DNA of 64,000 nt from an uncultured Clostridia bacterium (lineage in GTDB: Bacteria; Bacillota; Clostridia; Oscillospirales; Ruminococcaceae). Positions 35,383-44,510 of this stretch are shown one piece after another (positions within the stretch are counted from its first letter, which is position 1; the number at the start of each line of letters is the position of its first letter). The stretch spans positions 62,001 through 126,000 of the forward strand of contig CANQNF010000003.1 of NCBI GenBank assembly GCA_947625125.1, in the 5' to 3' direction. Below the pieces are notes generated by a model. The model did not search any database and was not told the DNA's origin. It saw only the letters and a program-made list of their open reading frames with translations. Made by a program: the position numbers and the translations under genes.

Positions 35383-36444
35383 TTACCTCGGAAAGAGTTT
35401 GATTATGTCAAATACCGTAACCACGAGCATAAGCCCCATCAGTATCACAAATCCCGCAAAGTGTATCATTCCCTCGACCTCGGGCTTAAGCGGCTTACGG
35501 CGTATCATCTCGATGATAATAAACAGCGCGCGCGCCCCGTCGAGGGCGGGTATCGGCAGAAGATTGAAAATGCCGACGTTTATCGTTATGAATATCATGA
35601 AGTTGACAAGGTCCAAAAGCATATCCCCGACGGCCACGCCCTCGGATGTTTCGCCTACCACATCGCCGATGGCGTTGACTATCCCGACAGGGCCCGAGAG
35701 GTCGTTTATCTTGTAGTTGCCCCTTAATAAGTCAAACAGAGTCAGCCATATCATTCTGCCGACCGAGACGAATTTTCTGCCGGAGTAGCTTAAAACGGAC
35801 GCCGGCGTGACCTTTTCGCCCACGACAAAGAAGTCGATGATGAGTCCCGAGCTGCCGTCGTCGGTCTCGCGGCCGTCAAAATGTACCGCCGGGAGAGTCA
35901 CGCGTTGGCCGTTTCTTATGACCTCAAATTCAAAGGTGCGGTCCCTGTCTATCTGGAACTGGTAGGAGATGTCCGTGTCGCAAAATACCCGCAGGCCGTT
36001 CACCCTGACTATCTCGTCGCCGACTTCAAGGCCGGAAAGGTGTGAAACCGCGTCGTCGGTATAGAACTCCGCGACCTTGGTCGAGGTTATCCCGTCGGAA
36101 AAGGACGTCGCAATAATAAGGAGCAGAAATCCCAGAACAAGGTTCATGAAAGCCCCTGCGCAGATGATGATTAGCCGCTGCCATGCGGGTTTTCGGTTAA
36201 ACGCCCTTGGGTCCGTTGACGCGTCGTCTTCGCCCTCCATCGAAACATAGCCGCCGATGGGAAGCAAGCCGAGGCAGTATTTTGTCTCTCCCCTGCCCCA
36301 TTTTAATATCTTCGGGCCCATGCCGATGGAAAACTCGTTGACCTTGACCCCGAAAGACTTTGCCGCGGTAAAGTGTCCGGCTTCGTGGATGATGATAATA
36401 ATTCCGAAAACTATGATCGCTACAAGAATGTAAAGAACTACCAA
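35383..36444 (-). CDS. rseP: Site-2 intramembrane zinc metalloprotease (RseP/RasP type), TTG start
   Basis: 353 residues. The zinc motif HEAGH lies in the first membrane segment (III-I-H-E-A-G-H-F), and the second motif L-D-G-A-R near the C-terminus supplies the Asp ligand. A PDZ domain lies between (~residues 120-210, VSHLSGLEVGDEIVRVNG). It cuts anti-sigma factors or remnant signal peptides within the membrane. Start TTG at 36444, after AAAGGAG. It stands in the order dxr-rseP-ispG-polC, common in Clostridia. Confidence 0.95.
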   Translation of the reverse strand: MVVLYILVAIIVFGIIIIIHEAGHFTAAKSFGVKVNEFSIGMGPKILKWGRGETKYCLGLLPIGGYVSMEGEDDASTDPRAFNRKPAWQRLIIICAGAFMNLVLGFLLLIIATSFSDGITSTKVAEFYTDDAVSHLSGLEVGDEIVRVNGLRVFCDTDISYQFQIDRDRTFEFEVIRNGQRVTLPAVHFDGRETDDGSSGLIIDFFVVGEKVTPASVLSYSGRKFVSVGRMIWLTLFDLLRGNYKINDLSGPVGIVNAIGDVVGETSEGVAVGDMLLDLVNFMIFITINVGIFNLLPIPALDGARALFIIIEMIRRKPLKPEVEGMIHFAGFVILMGLMLVVTVFDIIKLFPR

Positions 36445-36446
36445 AT

Positions 36447-37604
36447 TTAAGCTCCTTTCATCGACTTAAATCTCTCTCTGACATAATTCTGCGCCTCCGA
36501 AACTGCCGAAACGGCGTCGGAAACGGTCAAAACTTTATGGACCGGGATGTCCCTAAGCGCGCCCGAGACGAGCTCGCCTATCTCCGTAAAGGAAATTTTT
36601 TCCTCAAGGAACAGCCCGACCGCCTCTTCATCCGCGCCCGAAACTATTGCCGGCGCAGTCCCACCCATAGCGGCTGCCTTAAGAGCGGACTGAATACACG
36701 GGAAATTCGTAAAATCCGGCTTATAGAACGTTAGCTTGCCGTAGTCCCAAAGAGATAGGCTCTCAGATGGGCTTTCGAGGCGCTTGGGGCATGTCAGCGC
36801 GTATTGTATGGGAATTCGCATGTCGGGAACGCCGAGCTGAGCAATGACCGCGCCGTCCTTGAACTCGACTGCCGAATGGATAACGCTCTCACGGTGAATA
36901 ACGATCTCGATTTCATCGGCCGAGACCCCGAAGAGACGTATGGCTTCAATGAACTCAAGACCCTTGTTCATCAGCGTCGCCGAGTCGACGGTTATCTTTT
37001 TTCCCATCTTCCATGTCGGATGCGCAAGCGCCTGAGAAACGCTCACGTTTTTCATGTCCTCGACAGTCTTTCCGAAAAACGGCCCGCCGGAAGCGGTGAG
37101 AATTATTTTTTTGAGATCCTCCCGCCGTGACCCCTGGAGGCACTGGAAAATGGCCGAGTGTTCGCTGTCGACCGGGTAAAGGTTTACGCCTTTACGCCTG
37201 ACCGCGTCCATGACGAGATCTCCGCCCGCGACAAGCGCCTCTTTATTCGCAAGAGCGATGTCCTTTCCGGCCTCAATTGCCGCAAGTGTGGGCTTTAGTC
37301 CGATGGTGCCGACAACTCCGTTAAGGACAAGATCTGCGCTGTCAAGTGAAGCAGCTTTACAGAGCCCGTACATGCCGGTGAGTATCTCGGCGCCGCTGCC
37401 CTTGATTTTTTCGGCAAGATCGTCGGCGAATTTTTCGTCATATATACAGGCGAAAGCAGGTTTGAATTCCAAAACCTGCTTTGCGAGCAAATCAGTATTT
37501 GACTTTGCGGCTAGACACACGACTTTAATTCCGTGCATTCTTGCGACGTCGAGCGCCTGAACTCCGATAGCGCCTGTCGAACCTAAAATTGACACAGATC
37601 TCAT
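36447..37604 (-). CDS. dxr: 1-deoxy-D-xylulose 5-phosphate reductoisomerase
   Basis: 385 residues. It makes MEP from DXP with NADPH and a divalent metal. NADPH-binding motif GSTGAIGVQALDVA is at the N-terminus. The metal and substrate site is shown by YPVDSEHSAIFQCL and ASGGPFFGKTVEDM, and the flexible loop by AHPTWKMGKKITVDSATLMNKG. Fosmidomycin-target family. Ribosome site AGGATAG. It is seven bases after cdsA and two bases before rseP, so it is tightly coupled. Confidence 0.97.
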   Translation of the reverse strand: MRSVSILGSTGAIGVQALDVARMHGIKVVCLAAKSNTDLLAKQVLEFKPAFACIYDEKFADDLAEKIKGSGAEILTGMYGLCKAASLDSADLVLNGVVGTIGLKPTLAAIEAGKDIALANKEALVAGGDLVMDAVRRKGVNLYPVDSEHSAIFQCLQGSRREDLKKIILTASGGPFFGKTVEDMKNVSVSQALAHPTWKMGKKITVDSATLMNKGLEFIEAIRLFGVSADEIEIVIHRESVIHSAVEFKDGAVIAQLGVPDMRIPIQYALTCPKRLESPSESLSLWDYGKLTFYKPDFTNFPCIQSALKAAAMGGTAPAIVSGADEEAVGLFLEEKISFTEIGELVSGALRDIPVHKVLTVSDAVSAVSEAQNYVRERFKSMKGA

Positions 37605-37611
37605 ATTAACA

Positions 37612-38457
37612 CTATCCTATCAAACAGAAAACTATAAGCATGAACGGCGCTACATAAATAACGCTGTCAAAGCGGTCCAAAGCACCGCCATGCCCGGGCA
37701 TGATGTTGCCGTAGTCCTTGACTCCGCATTCTCTTTTGATTAGCGAAGCCGTGAGGTCCCCGATGAGCCCGAGAAAGCAGCATATCACGCCTAAAATCGC
37801 ATAAATAAAGGGATCAAAAATAATTTCCCCGGAAATTTTATTGACTGCAAAAGCAAAAATGCCGAATGCCAAGGCGTTCGTAACTGCCCCGCCTATAAGG
37901 CCCTCGACCGTCTTTTTCGGCGATATTTCGGGGCATAGCTTGTGCTTGCCGAAGAAAGTGCCCGCGAAGTATGCTCCGCTGTCGGCGACCCATGAACCCA
38001 TATAGGTGAAAACAAGACAAAGTACCGCAAGGCTGCCGGTGGCCCGGACAATGCCGCATAAAGAAGTCATGCAGAAAACTATCAGCGCAGTATAGCCGGC
38101 GCAGACATAGAATTTCCCGGTCGGGAGGGATTTATGCCTAAAAAGTAAAATTATAGTAGCAATTACAATATATGCAAAAGCGGAGAGAATATACTGAACA
38201 AGTATAGTCATTAAGACCTCGCCGCTTTCGACATCCGGCAAGAGGTAGACAGATATCGGGCATTTCAGTGCAAAAAGCTCGCTCACGGTAAGGTATAGGT
38301 ACTCCTCTTTTTCGAGCTTTTCTGCACGAAACAGCTCAAACACCGCCAGAGCGCCTATCACCGCGAAGCCGATGTTAAAGATAACTGTCGAGTGAAGCGC
38401 CGTGAGTCCGACCAAAAGGACTATGGCCACCGCCCCGGAAATTATTCTTGTCTTCAT
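37612..38457 (-). CDS. cdsA: Phosphatidate cytidylyltransferase (CDP-diglyceride synthase)
   Basis: 281 residues with seven or eight hydrophobic membrane segments. It makes CDP-diacylglycerol, the precursor for phospholipids. The family signature near the C-terminus is present: SLIKRECGVKDYGNIMPGHGG, with GALDRFDS following. Start ATG overlaps the uppS stop as ATGA, so the two are translationally coupled. Confidence 0.95.
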   Translation of the reverse strand: MKTRIISGAVAIVLLVGLTALHSTVIFNIGFAVIGALAVFELFRAEKLEKEEYLYLTVSELFALKCPISVYLLPDVESGEVLMTILVQYILSAFAYIVIATIILLFRHKSLPTGKFYVCAGYTALIVFCMTSLCGIVRATGSLAVLCLVFTYMGSWVADSGAYFAGTFFGKHKLCPEISPKKTVEGLIGGAVTNALAFGIFAFAVNKISGEIIFDPFIYAILGVICCFLGLIGDLTASLIKRECGVKDYGNIMPGHGGALDRFDSVIYVAPFMLIVFCLIG

Positions 38458-39170
38458 TTCGCGTCACCGTACCTCCTGTTCCTGCCTGCGAAGTCGCTGA
38501 GCGCCTGTTCAAGCTCACGCCTGCCGAAGTCGCACCAAAGCGTGTCGGTGAACCAAAGTTCGGCGTAGCTTATCTGCCAGAGCAGGAAATTCGATATTCT
38601 CGACTCGCCGCCGGTCCTTATCATTAGATCGACATCGGGGATGTCCTCGGTATATAAAAGCCTGCCGAAGCCGTCCTCGGTAATGTCGCTCGGGTCTAAA
38701 AAGCCGTCTTTTGATAGCTCAGCGGCCCTTTTGGCAGCCCTGACTATATCGTCGCGGCCGCCGTAATTTATCGCAAGAGTTACCGTTAGGCCGGTCTTTT
38801 CACGGGATTTTTCCTCGGCGTCGGCCATCTTTTTTTGCAACTTTTCAGACAGACGTTCGCGCCCGCCGATGAATCTGAGGCGGACGTTCTCGCTCTGATA
38901 GTTGACGAGGTCGTCGAGGTTCTCCTCAAAAAGCTTCATCAGAGTCGAGACCTCGTCCTCGGAGCGCTTCCAGTTTTCGGTGGAAAAGGCATAGAATGTC
39001 GCATACTTTATCCCCAGGTCTTCGATATCCCTGAGTAGCTTTTTAAGCGTTTTTGCGCCCTCTCGATGGCCCGCCGTCCGAGGCAGTCCCCTCTTTTTCG
39101 CCCATCTGCCGTTGCCATCCATGATAAAGGCAATATGGGTGGGCAGCGGCGTTATCTCCTGCGGTTTCAT
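38454..39170 (-). CDS. uppS: Undecaprenyl diphosphate synthase
   Basis: 238 residues. This cis-prenyltransferase builds the C55 lipid carrier used for peptidoglycan, from IspG-derived IPP. The hallmark HIAFIMDGNGRWAKKRGLPR is at the N-terminus, with the catalytic Asp in M-D-G-N-G-R-W. YAFSTENWKRS and DLMIRTGGESRISNFLLWQ follow. The wall and lipid carrier genes are thus next to cdsA. Ribosome site AAGGAG. Confidence 0.97.
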   Translation of the reverse strand: MKPQEITPLPTHIAFIMDGNGRWAKKRGLPRTAGHREGAKTLKKLLRDIEDLGIKYATFYAFSTENWKRSEDEVSTLMKLFEENLDDLVNYQSENVRLRFIGGRERLSEKLQKKMADAEEKSREKTGLTVTLAINYGGRDDIVRAAKRAAELSKDGFLDPSDITEDGFGRLLYTEDIPDVDLMIRTGGESRISNFLLWQISYAELWFTDTLWCDFGRRELEQALSDFAGRNRRYGDAK

Positions 39171-39191
39171 ATGAATAAAAGCTCCTTAAAA

Positions 39192-39746
39192 TTAAACGGT
39201 CATTATCTCTTTTTCCTTGGCGGAAACGGAGCCGTCGATGTTCTCGACATACTTGTCGGTGAGCTTTTGGATGTCCTTGTCAAAGAGCTTCACGTCGTCC
39301 TCGGTGAGCTCGTTGTTCTTTTTCATGGCCTTTATCTTCTCGTTGGCGTCACGCCTTATCGCCCTGACTGCGACCTTGGCTTCCTCGCCTAATTTCTTGA
39401 TATCCTTGGACAGCTCTTTGCGGCGTTCCTCGGTGAGCTGGGGGAATGTAAGTCGAATGACCGAGCCGTCGTTCTGAGGGTTGATGCCGAGGTCGGAAGC
39501 CTGGATAGCTTTCTCGATGGACTTGAGGGCAGACTTGTCCCACGGCTGGATGATAAGAACTCTCGCGTCGGAGACGGATACCGCCGCCATCTGCTGTATG
39601 GGGGTCTGGGTGCCGTAGTAGTCGACGGTAATGCGGTCCAAAACAGCGGGATTGGCTCTTCCGGCACGGATAGCTGCGAAGTCGGAGGCTAAGACCTTCA
39701 TAGTCTTCTCCATTTTTTCCTTTGCGGTATTCAATACGTCGTTCAT
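39192..39746 (-). CDS. frr: Ribosome recycling factor
   Basis: 184 residues, all helical, splitting post-termination ribosomes together with EF-G. The family markers are AIRAGRANPAVLDRITVDYYG, MAAVSVSDARVLIIQPWDKS and LTEERRKELSKDIKKLGEEAKVAVR (in parts). Ribosome site AAAGGAG. It lies 48 bases after pyrH and 21 before uppS, the common pyrH-frr-uppS order. Confidence 0.97.
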   Translation of the reverse strand: MNDVLNTAKEKMEKTMKVLASDFAAIRAGRANPAVLDRITVDYYGTQTPIQQMAAVSVSDARVLIIQPWDKSALKSIEKAIQASDLGINPQNDGSVIRLTFPQLTEERRKELSKDIKKLGEEAKVAVRAIRRDANEKIKAMKKNNELTEDDVKLFDKDIQKLTDKYVENIDGSVSAKEKEIMTV

Positions 39747-39794
39747 AGTAAATCTCCTTTCAGAATTATATATTGAAATTTTAATTACGCTCGG

Positions 39795-40499
39795 TCATTC
39801 TACAAGCGTGCCGACGTTTTCGCCCATGCAGGCGCGGTAGATGTTGTCGGGGTCCTCAATAGAGAATACGATTATCGGGATCTGATTGTCCTGGCACATT
39901 GCGGCAGCAGTGGAGTCCATGACCCCGAGATGCTGAGACAAAACGTCGTCAAGCCTGAGTTTTTCATATTTTACAGCGTCGTCGTATTTGTGCGGGTCCT
40001 TGTCATAAACGCCGTCGACCATTGTCGCCTTGAGCATGACGTTGGCTTCTATTTCAGCGGCTCTTAGGCTCGAAGCGGTGTCGGTCGAGAAGAACGGGCT
40101 TCCGGTTCCGCAGCCGAATATCACTACCCTGCCCTTTTCAAGATGACGGATAGCCCGGTTGCGGATGTACGGCTCGGCGATCTGCTGCATGAAAATAGAG
40201 GTCATGACCCTGACGTCGAGGCCCATGTTCTCAAGGGCGTCGCCAACTGCAAGCGCATTCATCGCGGTCGCAAGCATACCTATGTGATCGGCACGCGTGC
40301 GGTCCATCGAGCCGGAAGAACGTCCGCGCCAGAAGTTTCCGCCGCCGACTACAATGCCCATCTCGACTCCCGCGTCGCAGCATTTCTTGATACCGCGGCA
40401 TATCCTGTCGATAGCGTCAAAATCAAGGCCGGAGCCCTTATCTCCCGCCAGGGACTCGCCGCTGAGCTTTAACAGCACTCTTTTATAAGCAGGTTCCAT
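39795..40499 (-). CDS. pyrH: Uridylate kinase (UMP kinase)
   Basis: 234 residues. It converts UMP to UDP; this is the bacterial hexameric amino acid kinase fold. [15 protein letters not shown] (phosphate binding) is at the N-terminus, then [11 protein letters not shown] and [15 protein letters not shown]. First gene of the eight-gene operon, with ribosome site GGAGGATA and a promoter just upstream. The usual rpsB-tsf genes do not precede it here. Confidence 0.97.
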   Translation of the reverse strand: MEPAYKRVLLKLSGESLAGDKGSGLDFDAIDRICRGIKKCCDAGVEMGIVVGGGNFWRGRSSGSMDRTRADHIGMLATAMNALAVGDALENMGLDVRVMTSIFMQQIAEPYIRNRAIRHLEKGRVVIFGCGTGSPFFSTDTASSLRAAEIEANVMLKATMVDGVYDKDPHKYDDAVKYEKLRLDDVLSQHLGVMDSTAAAMCQDNQIPIIVFSIEDPDNIYRACMGENVGTLVE

Positions 40500-40533
40500 T
40501 TTTATCCTCCGTATTTAAATTTTCTTACTATAT

Positions 40534-40562
40534 ATTTTACACTATTTTCGGAAATTTGTAAA
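40534..40562 (-). promoter_or_regulatory. Promoter of the pyrH-to-polC operon
   Basis: On the minus strand TTTACA (40557-40562), 17-base spacer and TAAAAT (40534-40539), 34 bases before pyrH. Confidence 0.7.
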
Positions 40563-40609
40563 GAAGATTTTTTAAAATTCACGGAAAATTTTGAAATAAA
40601 TAATTTTCC

Positions 40610-40652
40610 GAAAAATTTAAAAAGCCCCGGCATATTTTCATGCGGAGCTTTT
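40610..40652 (-). terminator. Terminator after gpsA
   Basis: AAAGC..CCG..GCAT / ATGC..GG..GCTTT hairpin (40621-40651) with a mismatch and bulge, followed on the minus strand by TTTTTAAATTTTT. It lies between gpsA and the divergent end of the pyrH promoter region. Confidence 0.75.
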
Positions 40653-40656
40653 GGTT

Positions 40657-41637
40657 TTATTCGATTCCGGTGGGCCGGCTCATAAGGTCGATTATGCCCT
40701 GGCGGACCGGCTGATTTTCAAAGAGTATCTCGTTTATTTCCTCGGTTATCGGCATGCTTACTCCGAGGGTCTTTGCAAGCTTCAAAGTTACCCTTGCGCA
40801 GCCGTAGCCCTCGACCGTGCCGGTCCTGCGGACCGCTTCCTCGGGCTCTACGCCCTGGCCGATAAGAGTGCCGCAGCGGTAGTTTCTTGAATGTATGCTC
40901 GTGCAGGTGACTACGAGGTCCCCAAGTCCCGCAAGCCCGAAGAAAGTCTCAGACTTTGCTCCGAGGGCTTTTCCGAGACGGGATATTTCGCTGAGGCCCC
41001 TTGTGATGAGGGCGGCTTTTGTGTTGTCTCCGAGGCCGAGGCCGTCGGACACTCCGCAGCAGAGGGCGATGACGTTCTTGACGGCTCCGCCTATCTCGCA
41101 GCCGATGACGTCGTCGTTTACATATAGCCGCAGGACGTTGTCCGAAAAAGCTTTCTGGACGTATTCGGCGGCCTCCCTATCATGGGATGCGACTGCAACC
41201 GCGGTGGGAACTCCCCGGCCGAGCTCTTCGGCATGGGATGGGCCGGACATGACGGCGATGCGGTTTTTGGGATAAACCTCGGAGATTATCTCGCTCATGC
41301 GCTTTAAGGTGCCGTCCTCGAGGCCTTTGGCGGTGCTTAAAAGAATCGAGCTGTCCGACATATAGGGCTTCGCCTGCTCACAGACCGAGCGCACAAACGG
41401 CGTCGGGATGCCTATAAGAACAATATCTTTTCCGCTTACACATTCGATATCAGTAGTCAGCTCGACTGACTTCGGTATCTGTACTCCCGGGAGCTTCGCC
41501 TTAAGCTCGCCGGTCCTTTTGATAGCGTCGATCTCATCGGAAAACTTGCTCCAGACCATTACCTCATGTCCGAGTCGCGAACAGGTGCAGGCAAGCGCGA
41601 GTCCCCAGCCGCCTGAGCCTAAAATAGTTATCGTCAT
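40657..41637 (-). CDS. gpsA: Glycerol-3-phosphate dehydrogenase [NAD(P)+]
   Basis: 326 residues. It reduces dihydroxyacetone phosphate to sn-glycerol 3-phosphate for phospholipid synthesis. The nucleotide-binding GSGGWGLALACTCSRLGHEV is at the N-terminus. GPSHAEELGRGVPTAVAVAS, the catalytic Lys in EIGGAVKNVIALCCGVSDG and LAGLGDLVVTCTS are typical. It overlaps the end of plsY by four bases. PlsY uses its product, so the pair forms a logical pathway unit. Confidence 0.96.
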   Translation of the reverse strand: MTITILGSGGWGLALACTCSRLGHEVMVWSKFSDEIDAIKRTGELKAKLPGVQIPKSVELTTDIECVSGKDIVLIGIPTPFVRSVCEQAKPYMSDSSILLSTAKGLEDGTLKRMSEIISEVYPKNRIAVMSGPSHAEELGRGVPTAVAVASHDREAAEYVQKAFSDNVLRLYVNDDVIGCEIGGAVKNVIALCCGVSDGLGLGDNTKAALITRGLSEISRLGKALGAKSETFFGLAGLGDLVVTCTSIHSRNYRCGTLIGQGVEPEEAVRRTGTVEGYGCARVTLKLAKTLGVSMPITEEINEILFENQPVRQGIIDLMSRPTGIE

Positions 41638-42308
41638 TCGTTCTCCCCCTTTTTATGGAAATAGAATTTCTTCTCCTCTCCGCTCCATAGATGGCAGATG
41701 TTGGAGAAATGGCGGAAATAGCATAGCAAAAACATCGGAAGAATTATAAGGGCATGAAGCCAGATATTTTCATAGCCCGCCCCGAAGAATCGGTTGGCAA
41801 AATACTGCCAGATAACGGTGTAAAGGGGATAACCTATACAGGCCGACAGCGAGCCGACCGAGATATATTTTGTCAATGCTACAAGTATCACAAACGTAAT
41901 AAGTTCCGCAAGAAACACGACCGGATCGGTCATGAGCATGCAGATGGCGGCAAGTAAAATGCCTTTACCCCCTTTAAACCCGTAGAAAACCGGGAAGCAG
42001 TGCCCTATGACACCGAATAACGTTGATATAAGGCATACCGAAAGGCAGTCTATGGGAATGCCGTTTATGAGCGAATACACAAGCTTCGTGCCGAAAACTA
42101 TCAGCGCGCCCTTTAACAGGTCCATGGCGACCGTCAAAAGGGCCGTCGGGATTCCGAAGCAGCGGTAGACGTTCGTGAGACCCGCGTTGAAGCTGCCGTA
42201 CTTGCGTATGTCCTTATGCTTCATGATATATGTCGCTAATATCGCGGAATTCATGCTTCCGATGATATAGCAAAAACCGAACAGAATAACTAAGATGAGA
42301 TATTTCAT
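41634..42308 (-). CDS. plsY: Glycerol-3-phosphate acyltransferase PlsY
   Basis: 224 residues with about five membrane segments. It adds the first acyl chain (from acyl-phosphate) to glycerol 3-phosphate. The family loops are visible: GSMNSAILATYIM, KYGSFNAGLTNVYRCFG and GFKGGKGILLA. The second loop is normally GSGNIGATNVLR; here G-S-F-N-A-G-L-T-N replaces G-S-G-N-I-G-A-T-N, a mild divergence. It stands between der and gpsA. Confidence 0.92.
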   Translation of the reverse strand: MKYLILVILFGFCYIIGSMNSAILATYIMKHKDIRKYGSFNAGLTNVYRCFGIPTALLTVAMDLLKGALIVFGTKLVYSLINGIPIDCLSVCLISTLFGVIGHCFPVFYGFKGGKGILLAAICMLMTDPVVFLAELITFVILVALTKYISVGSLSACIGYPLYTVIWQYFANRFFGAGYENIWLHALIILPMFLLCYFRHFSNICHLWSGEEKKFYFHKKGENE

Positions 42309-42344
42309 GATGTGAACCTCGGTGCTGTGATGAAAACTCTTAAA

Positions 42345-43679
42345 TCATTTCGTGTCGCTTGAATCCCTTTCGCGGACTATGAACCTCACCGGCGTTCCGA
42401 CAAGGCCGCCAAATACCTCTCTGATCTGATTTTCAAGGTATCTTTTGTAGGAGAAGTGGAAGAGGTCCGCTGAGTTTACAAACGTCACGAACGTCGGCGG
42501 CTTGGACGACGGCTGAGTCATGTAGTATATCTTCAGCCTCTTGCCCTTGTCCGACGGGGGCTGCACTCTCTCGGTCGCATAGGAAAGTATCTCGTTGAGC
42601 CGGCCTGTTGAAATTCTCAGGGAATTGTTCTCGCAGACGACCTTGATAAGCTCAAAAAGCTTGTTCAGGCGCTGTCCTGTCTTTGCGGAGATGAACACAA
42701 ACGGAACATAGTCCATGAACGTGAGGTTTTTCTTAAGGTCCTCGGTGAACTTGTTCATCGTGTCGGTTTCCTTTTCGACGGCGTCCCACTTGTTCACGGC
42801 GACGATGCAGGCTTTCCCCTGTTCATGGGCATACCCAGCGACCTTGGAGTCCTGCTCTGTGAAGCCTACCGTCGCGTCGATGACTATGACAGCGACGTCT
42901 GCTCTGTCGACCGCCATATATGAGCGAAGAACGCTGTAGTGCTCGATGTTTTCATAGACCTTGGACTTTCTGCGAATGCCCGCGGTGTCTATGAAGATAA
43001 ATCTGCCGAAAGAATTTTCAACGACGGTGTCGGTCGAGTCGCGGGTGGTGCCGGCGATGTCGGTGACGATAACGCGCTCCTCTCCCGCAACGGCATTTAT
43101 AAGACTGGATTTGCCAACATTCGGCTTTCCTATGACGGCGACTTTCAGGGCGTCGGAGTCCTCGTCGGATTCGTCCTGCAAAGGAAGATGCTCGACCACT
43201 CTGTCCAAAAGATCGCCCGTGCCGTAGCCGTGGACGGAGCTGACCTCGACGGGGTCTCCGAGGCCGAGGTTGTAAAACTCATAAAAATCGGGGTCGGGAG
43301 CGCCCGGACGGTCGCACTTATTCACGCATAAAACTACGGGTTTACCGCATTTTTGGAGCATGTGCGCGACCTCGTAGTCGTTCGCTGTGACTCCGCATTT
43401 TAAGTCGGTAACTAAGATTATGACAGCGGCGGAATCTATGGCGACCTGAGCCTGTCTTCTCATCTGCAAAAGGATCTTGTCGTCGGTCTTGGGCTCGATG
43501 CCGCCGGTGTCGACGAGCATGAACTCTCTGCCCGACCAGTCGCATTTTGAGTATATTCTGTCCCGGGTCACACCGGGGGTATCGTCGACTATCGACAGTC
43601 TCTGGCCTATGAGCCTGTTAAAAAGCGTGGATTTTCCCACGTTAGGCCGGCCGACGACTGCTACGACGGGTAACGGCAT
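42345..43679 (-). CDS. der: Ribosome biogenesis GTPase Der (EngA)
   Basis: 444 residues with two tandem G domains and a KH-like C-terminal domain. It matures the 50S subunit. First G1 is GRPNVGKSTLFNRL with DTGGIE; second G1 is GKPNVGKSSLINAV with DTAGIRRK and NKWDAVEKETDT. The C-terminal part (IYYMTQPSSKPPTFVTFVN) is typical. Ribosome site GGAGGACG. It starts the der-plsY-gpsA unit just after the rpmF terminator. Confidence 0.97.
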   Translation of the reverse strand: MPLPVVAVVGRPNVGKSTLFNRLIGQRLSIVDDTPGVTRDRIYSKCDWSGREFMLVDTGGIEPKTDDKILLQMRRQAQVAIDSAAVIILVTDLKCGVTANDYEVAHMLQKCGKPVVLCVNKCDRPGAPDPDFYEFYNLGLGDPVEVSSVHGYGTGDLLDRVVEHLPLQDESDEDSDALKVAVIGKPNVGKSSLINAVAGEERVIVTDIAGTTRDSTDTVVENSFGRFIFIDTAGIRRKSKVYENIEHYSVLRSYMAVDRADVAVIVIDATVGFTEQDSKVAGYAHEQGKACIVAVNKWDAVEKETDTMNKFTEDLKKNLTFMDYVPFVFISAKTGQRLNKLFELIKVVCENNSLRISTGRLNEILSYATERVQPPSDKGKRLKIYYMTQPSSKPPTFVTFVNSADLFHFSYKRYLENQIREVFGGLVGTPVRFIVRERDSSDTK

Positions 43680-43702
43680 ATTTCCGTCCTCCTTTCATAT
43701 AA

Positions 43703-43737
43703 CAAAAAACAAGGGAAGGACCGCGCCTTCCCTGTTT
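43703..43737 (-). terminator. Terminator after rpmF
   Basis: AAGGGAAGG (43711-43719) pairs with CCTTCCCT (43726-43733), extended by flanking A/T pairs. Six T residues follow on the minus strand, and TTTTT lies on the plus side. Confidence 0.88.
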
Positions 43738-43747
43738 TTGAAGAAGA

Positions 43748-43930
43748 TCAAGCTTCCTTATGGATAACCTCTTTGCCCTTGTAGAATCCGCAGTTGGAGC
43801 ATACTTTATGAGGGGAAGTAAGAGCGCCGCAGTTAGTGCATCTGGAAAGAGCCGGAGCGTCTAACTTCCAGACGGCAGAACGCCTTTTGTCTCTTCTTGC
43901 TTTTGATACCTTTCTCTTCGGTACTGCCAA
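43748..43930 (-). CDS. rpmF: 50S ribosomal protein L32, TTG start
   Basis: 60 residues. The bL32 pattern AVPKRKVSKARRDKRRSAVW is followed by a C4 zinc site C-T-N-C (x13) C-S-N-C. The start is a TTG at 43930, eight bases after AGGAGG, giving the conserved M-A-V-P-K; a GTG at 43939 lies inside the ribosome site. It follows yceD in the usual DUF177-rpmF pair. Confidence 0.96.
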   Translation of the reverse strand: MAVPKRKVSKARRDKRRSAVWKLDAPALSRCTNCGALTSPHKVCSNCGFYKGKEVIHKEA

Positions 43931-43950
43931 TTTCAGCACCTCCTCTTTAT

Positions 43951-44412
43951 TTAATCGTTTTCTTTAACACATTTACATTCGCCGCGGTTGAGATTTCCTC
44001 CGCAGTCGGGACAAAGCCCCAAGCAGTCCTCGGAACATAAGATCTTAGTCGGAAGACCCATCAAGATATCCGATACGCAGAGCCCCGTCATATCAAGGCT
44101 GTCGTCCTCGCATAACACGTCGTCTTCGCCGACAAGGTCCTTTTCCTCTCTTACGAGAATATGTTCAAAGCTGCGGCTGCAATCCTCGGTGAATTCGTCA
44201 AGACATCTGTCGCATACGAGCAAAATTTCGGTACTGACGGAATAGCTGAGTGAAACCATTCCCACGACGTTGGATATTCTGCCCTTAAGCGAAATAGGTG
44301 CTGTGAAATCGAGCGCGCCGACGCTCTCCCCCAATTCCTCTAAGGGGATATCGGCGTCGAAATCCATCTGTTCTCCGTCTCTTTCAAAGACCCGTTTTAG
44401 CTGAAAAATCAC
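43951..44412 (-). CDS. yceD: DUF177 protein (YceD/Rnp-associated, 23S rRNA accumulation), GTG start
   Basis: 153 residues. DUF177/YceD proteins precede rpmF in most bacteria and affect 23S rRNA accumulation. The mid part has LLVCDRCLDEFTEDCSRSFEHILV. The C-terminus is C-rich, with CSEDCLGLCPDCGGNLNRGE and C-K-C, suggesting a zinc site. GTG start at 44412 follows GAGGTG. It is 20 bases before rpmF. Confidence 0.9.
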   Translation of the reverse strand: MIFQLKRVFERDGEQMDFDADIPLEELGESVGALDFTAPISLKGRISNVVGMVSLSYSVSTEILLVCDRCLDEFTEDCSRSFEHILVREEKDLVGEDDVLCEDDSLDMTGLCVSDILMGLPTKILCSEDCLGLCPDCGGNLNRGECKCVKEND

Positions 44413-44510
44413 TTCTGCACCTCAAACATCACATTACATTATAACGCCAAAAAGCCTGATTGTCAACAGTTTTTTTTAATTTAAGCGGGATTTTGAGAAA
44501 AATCTCACCA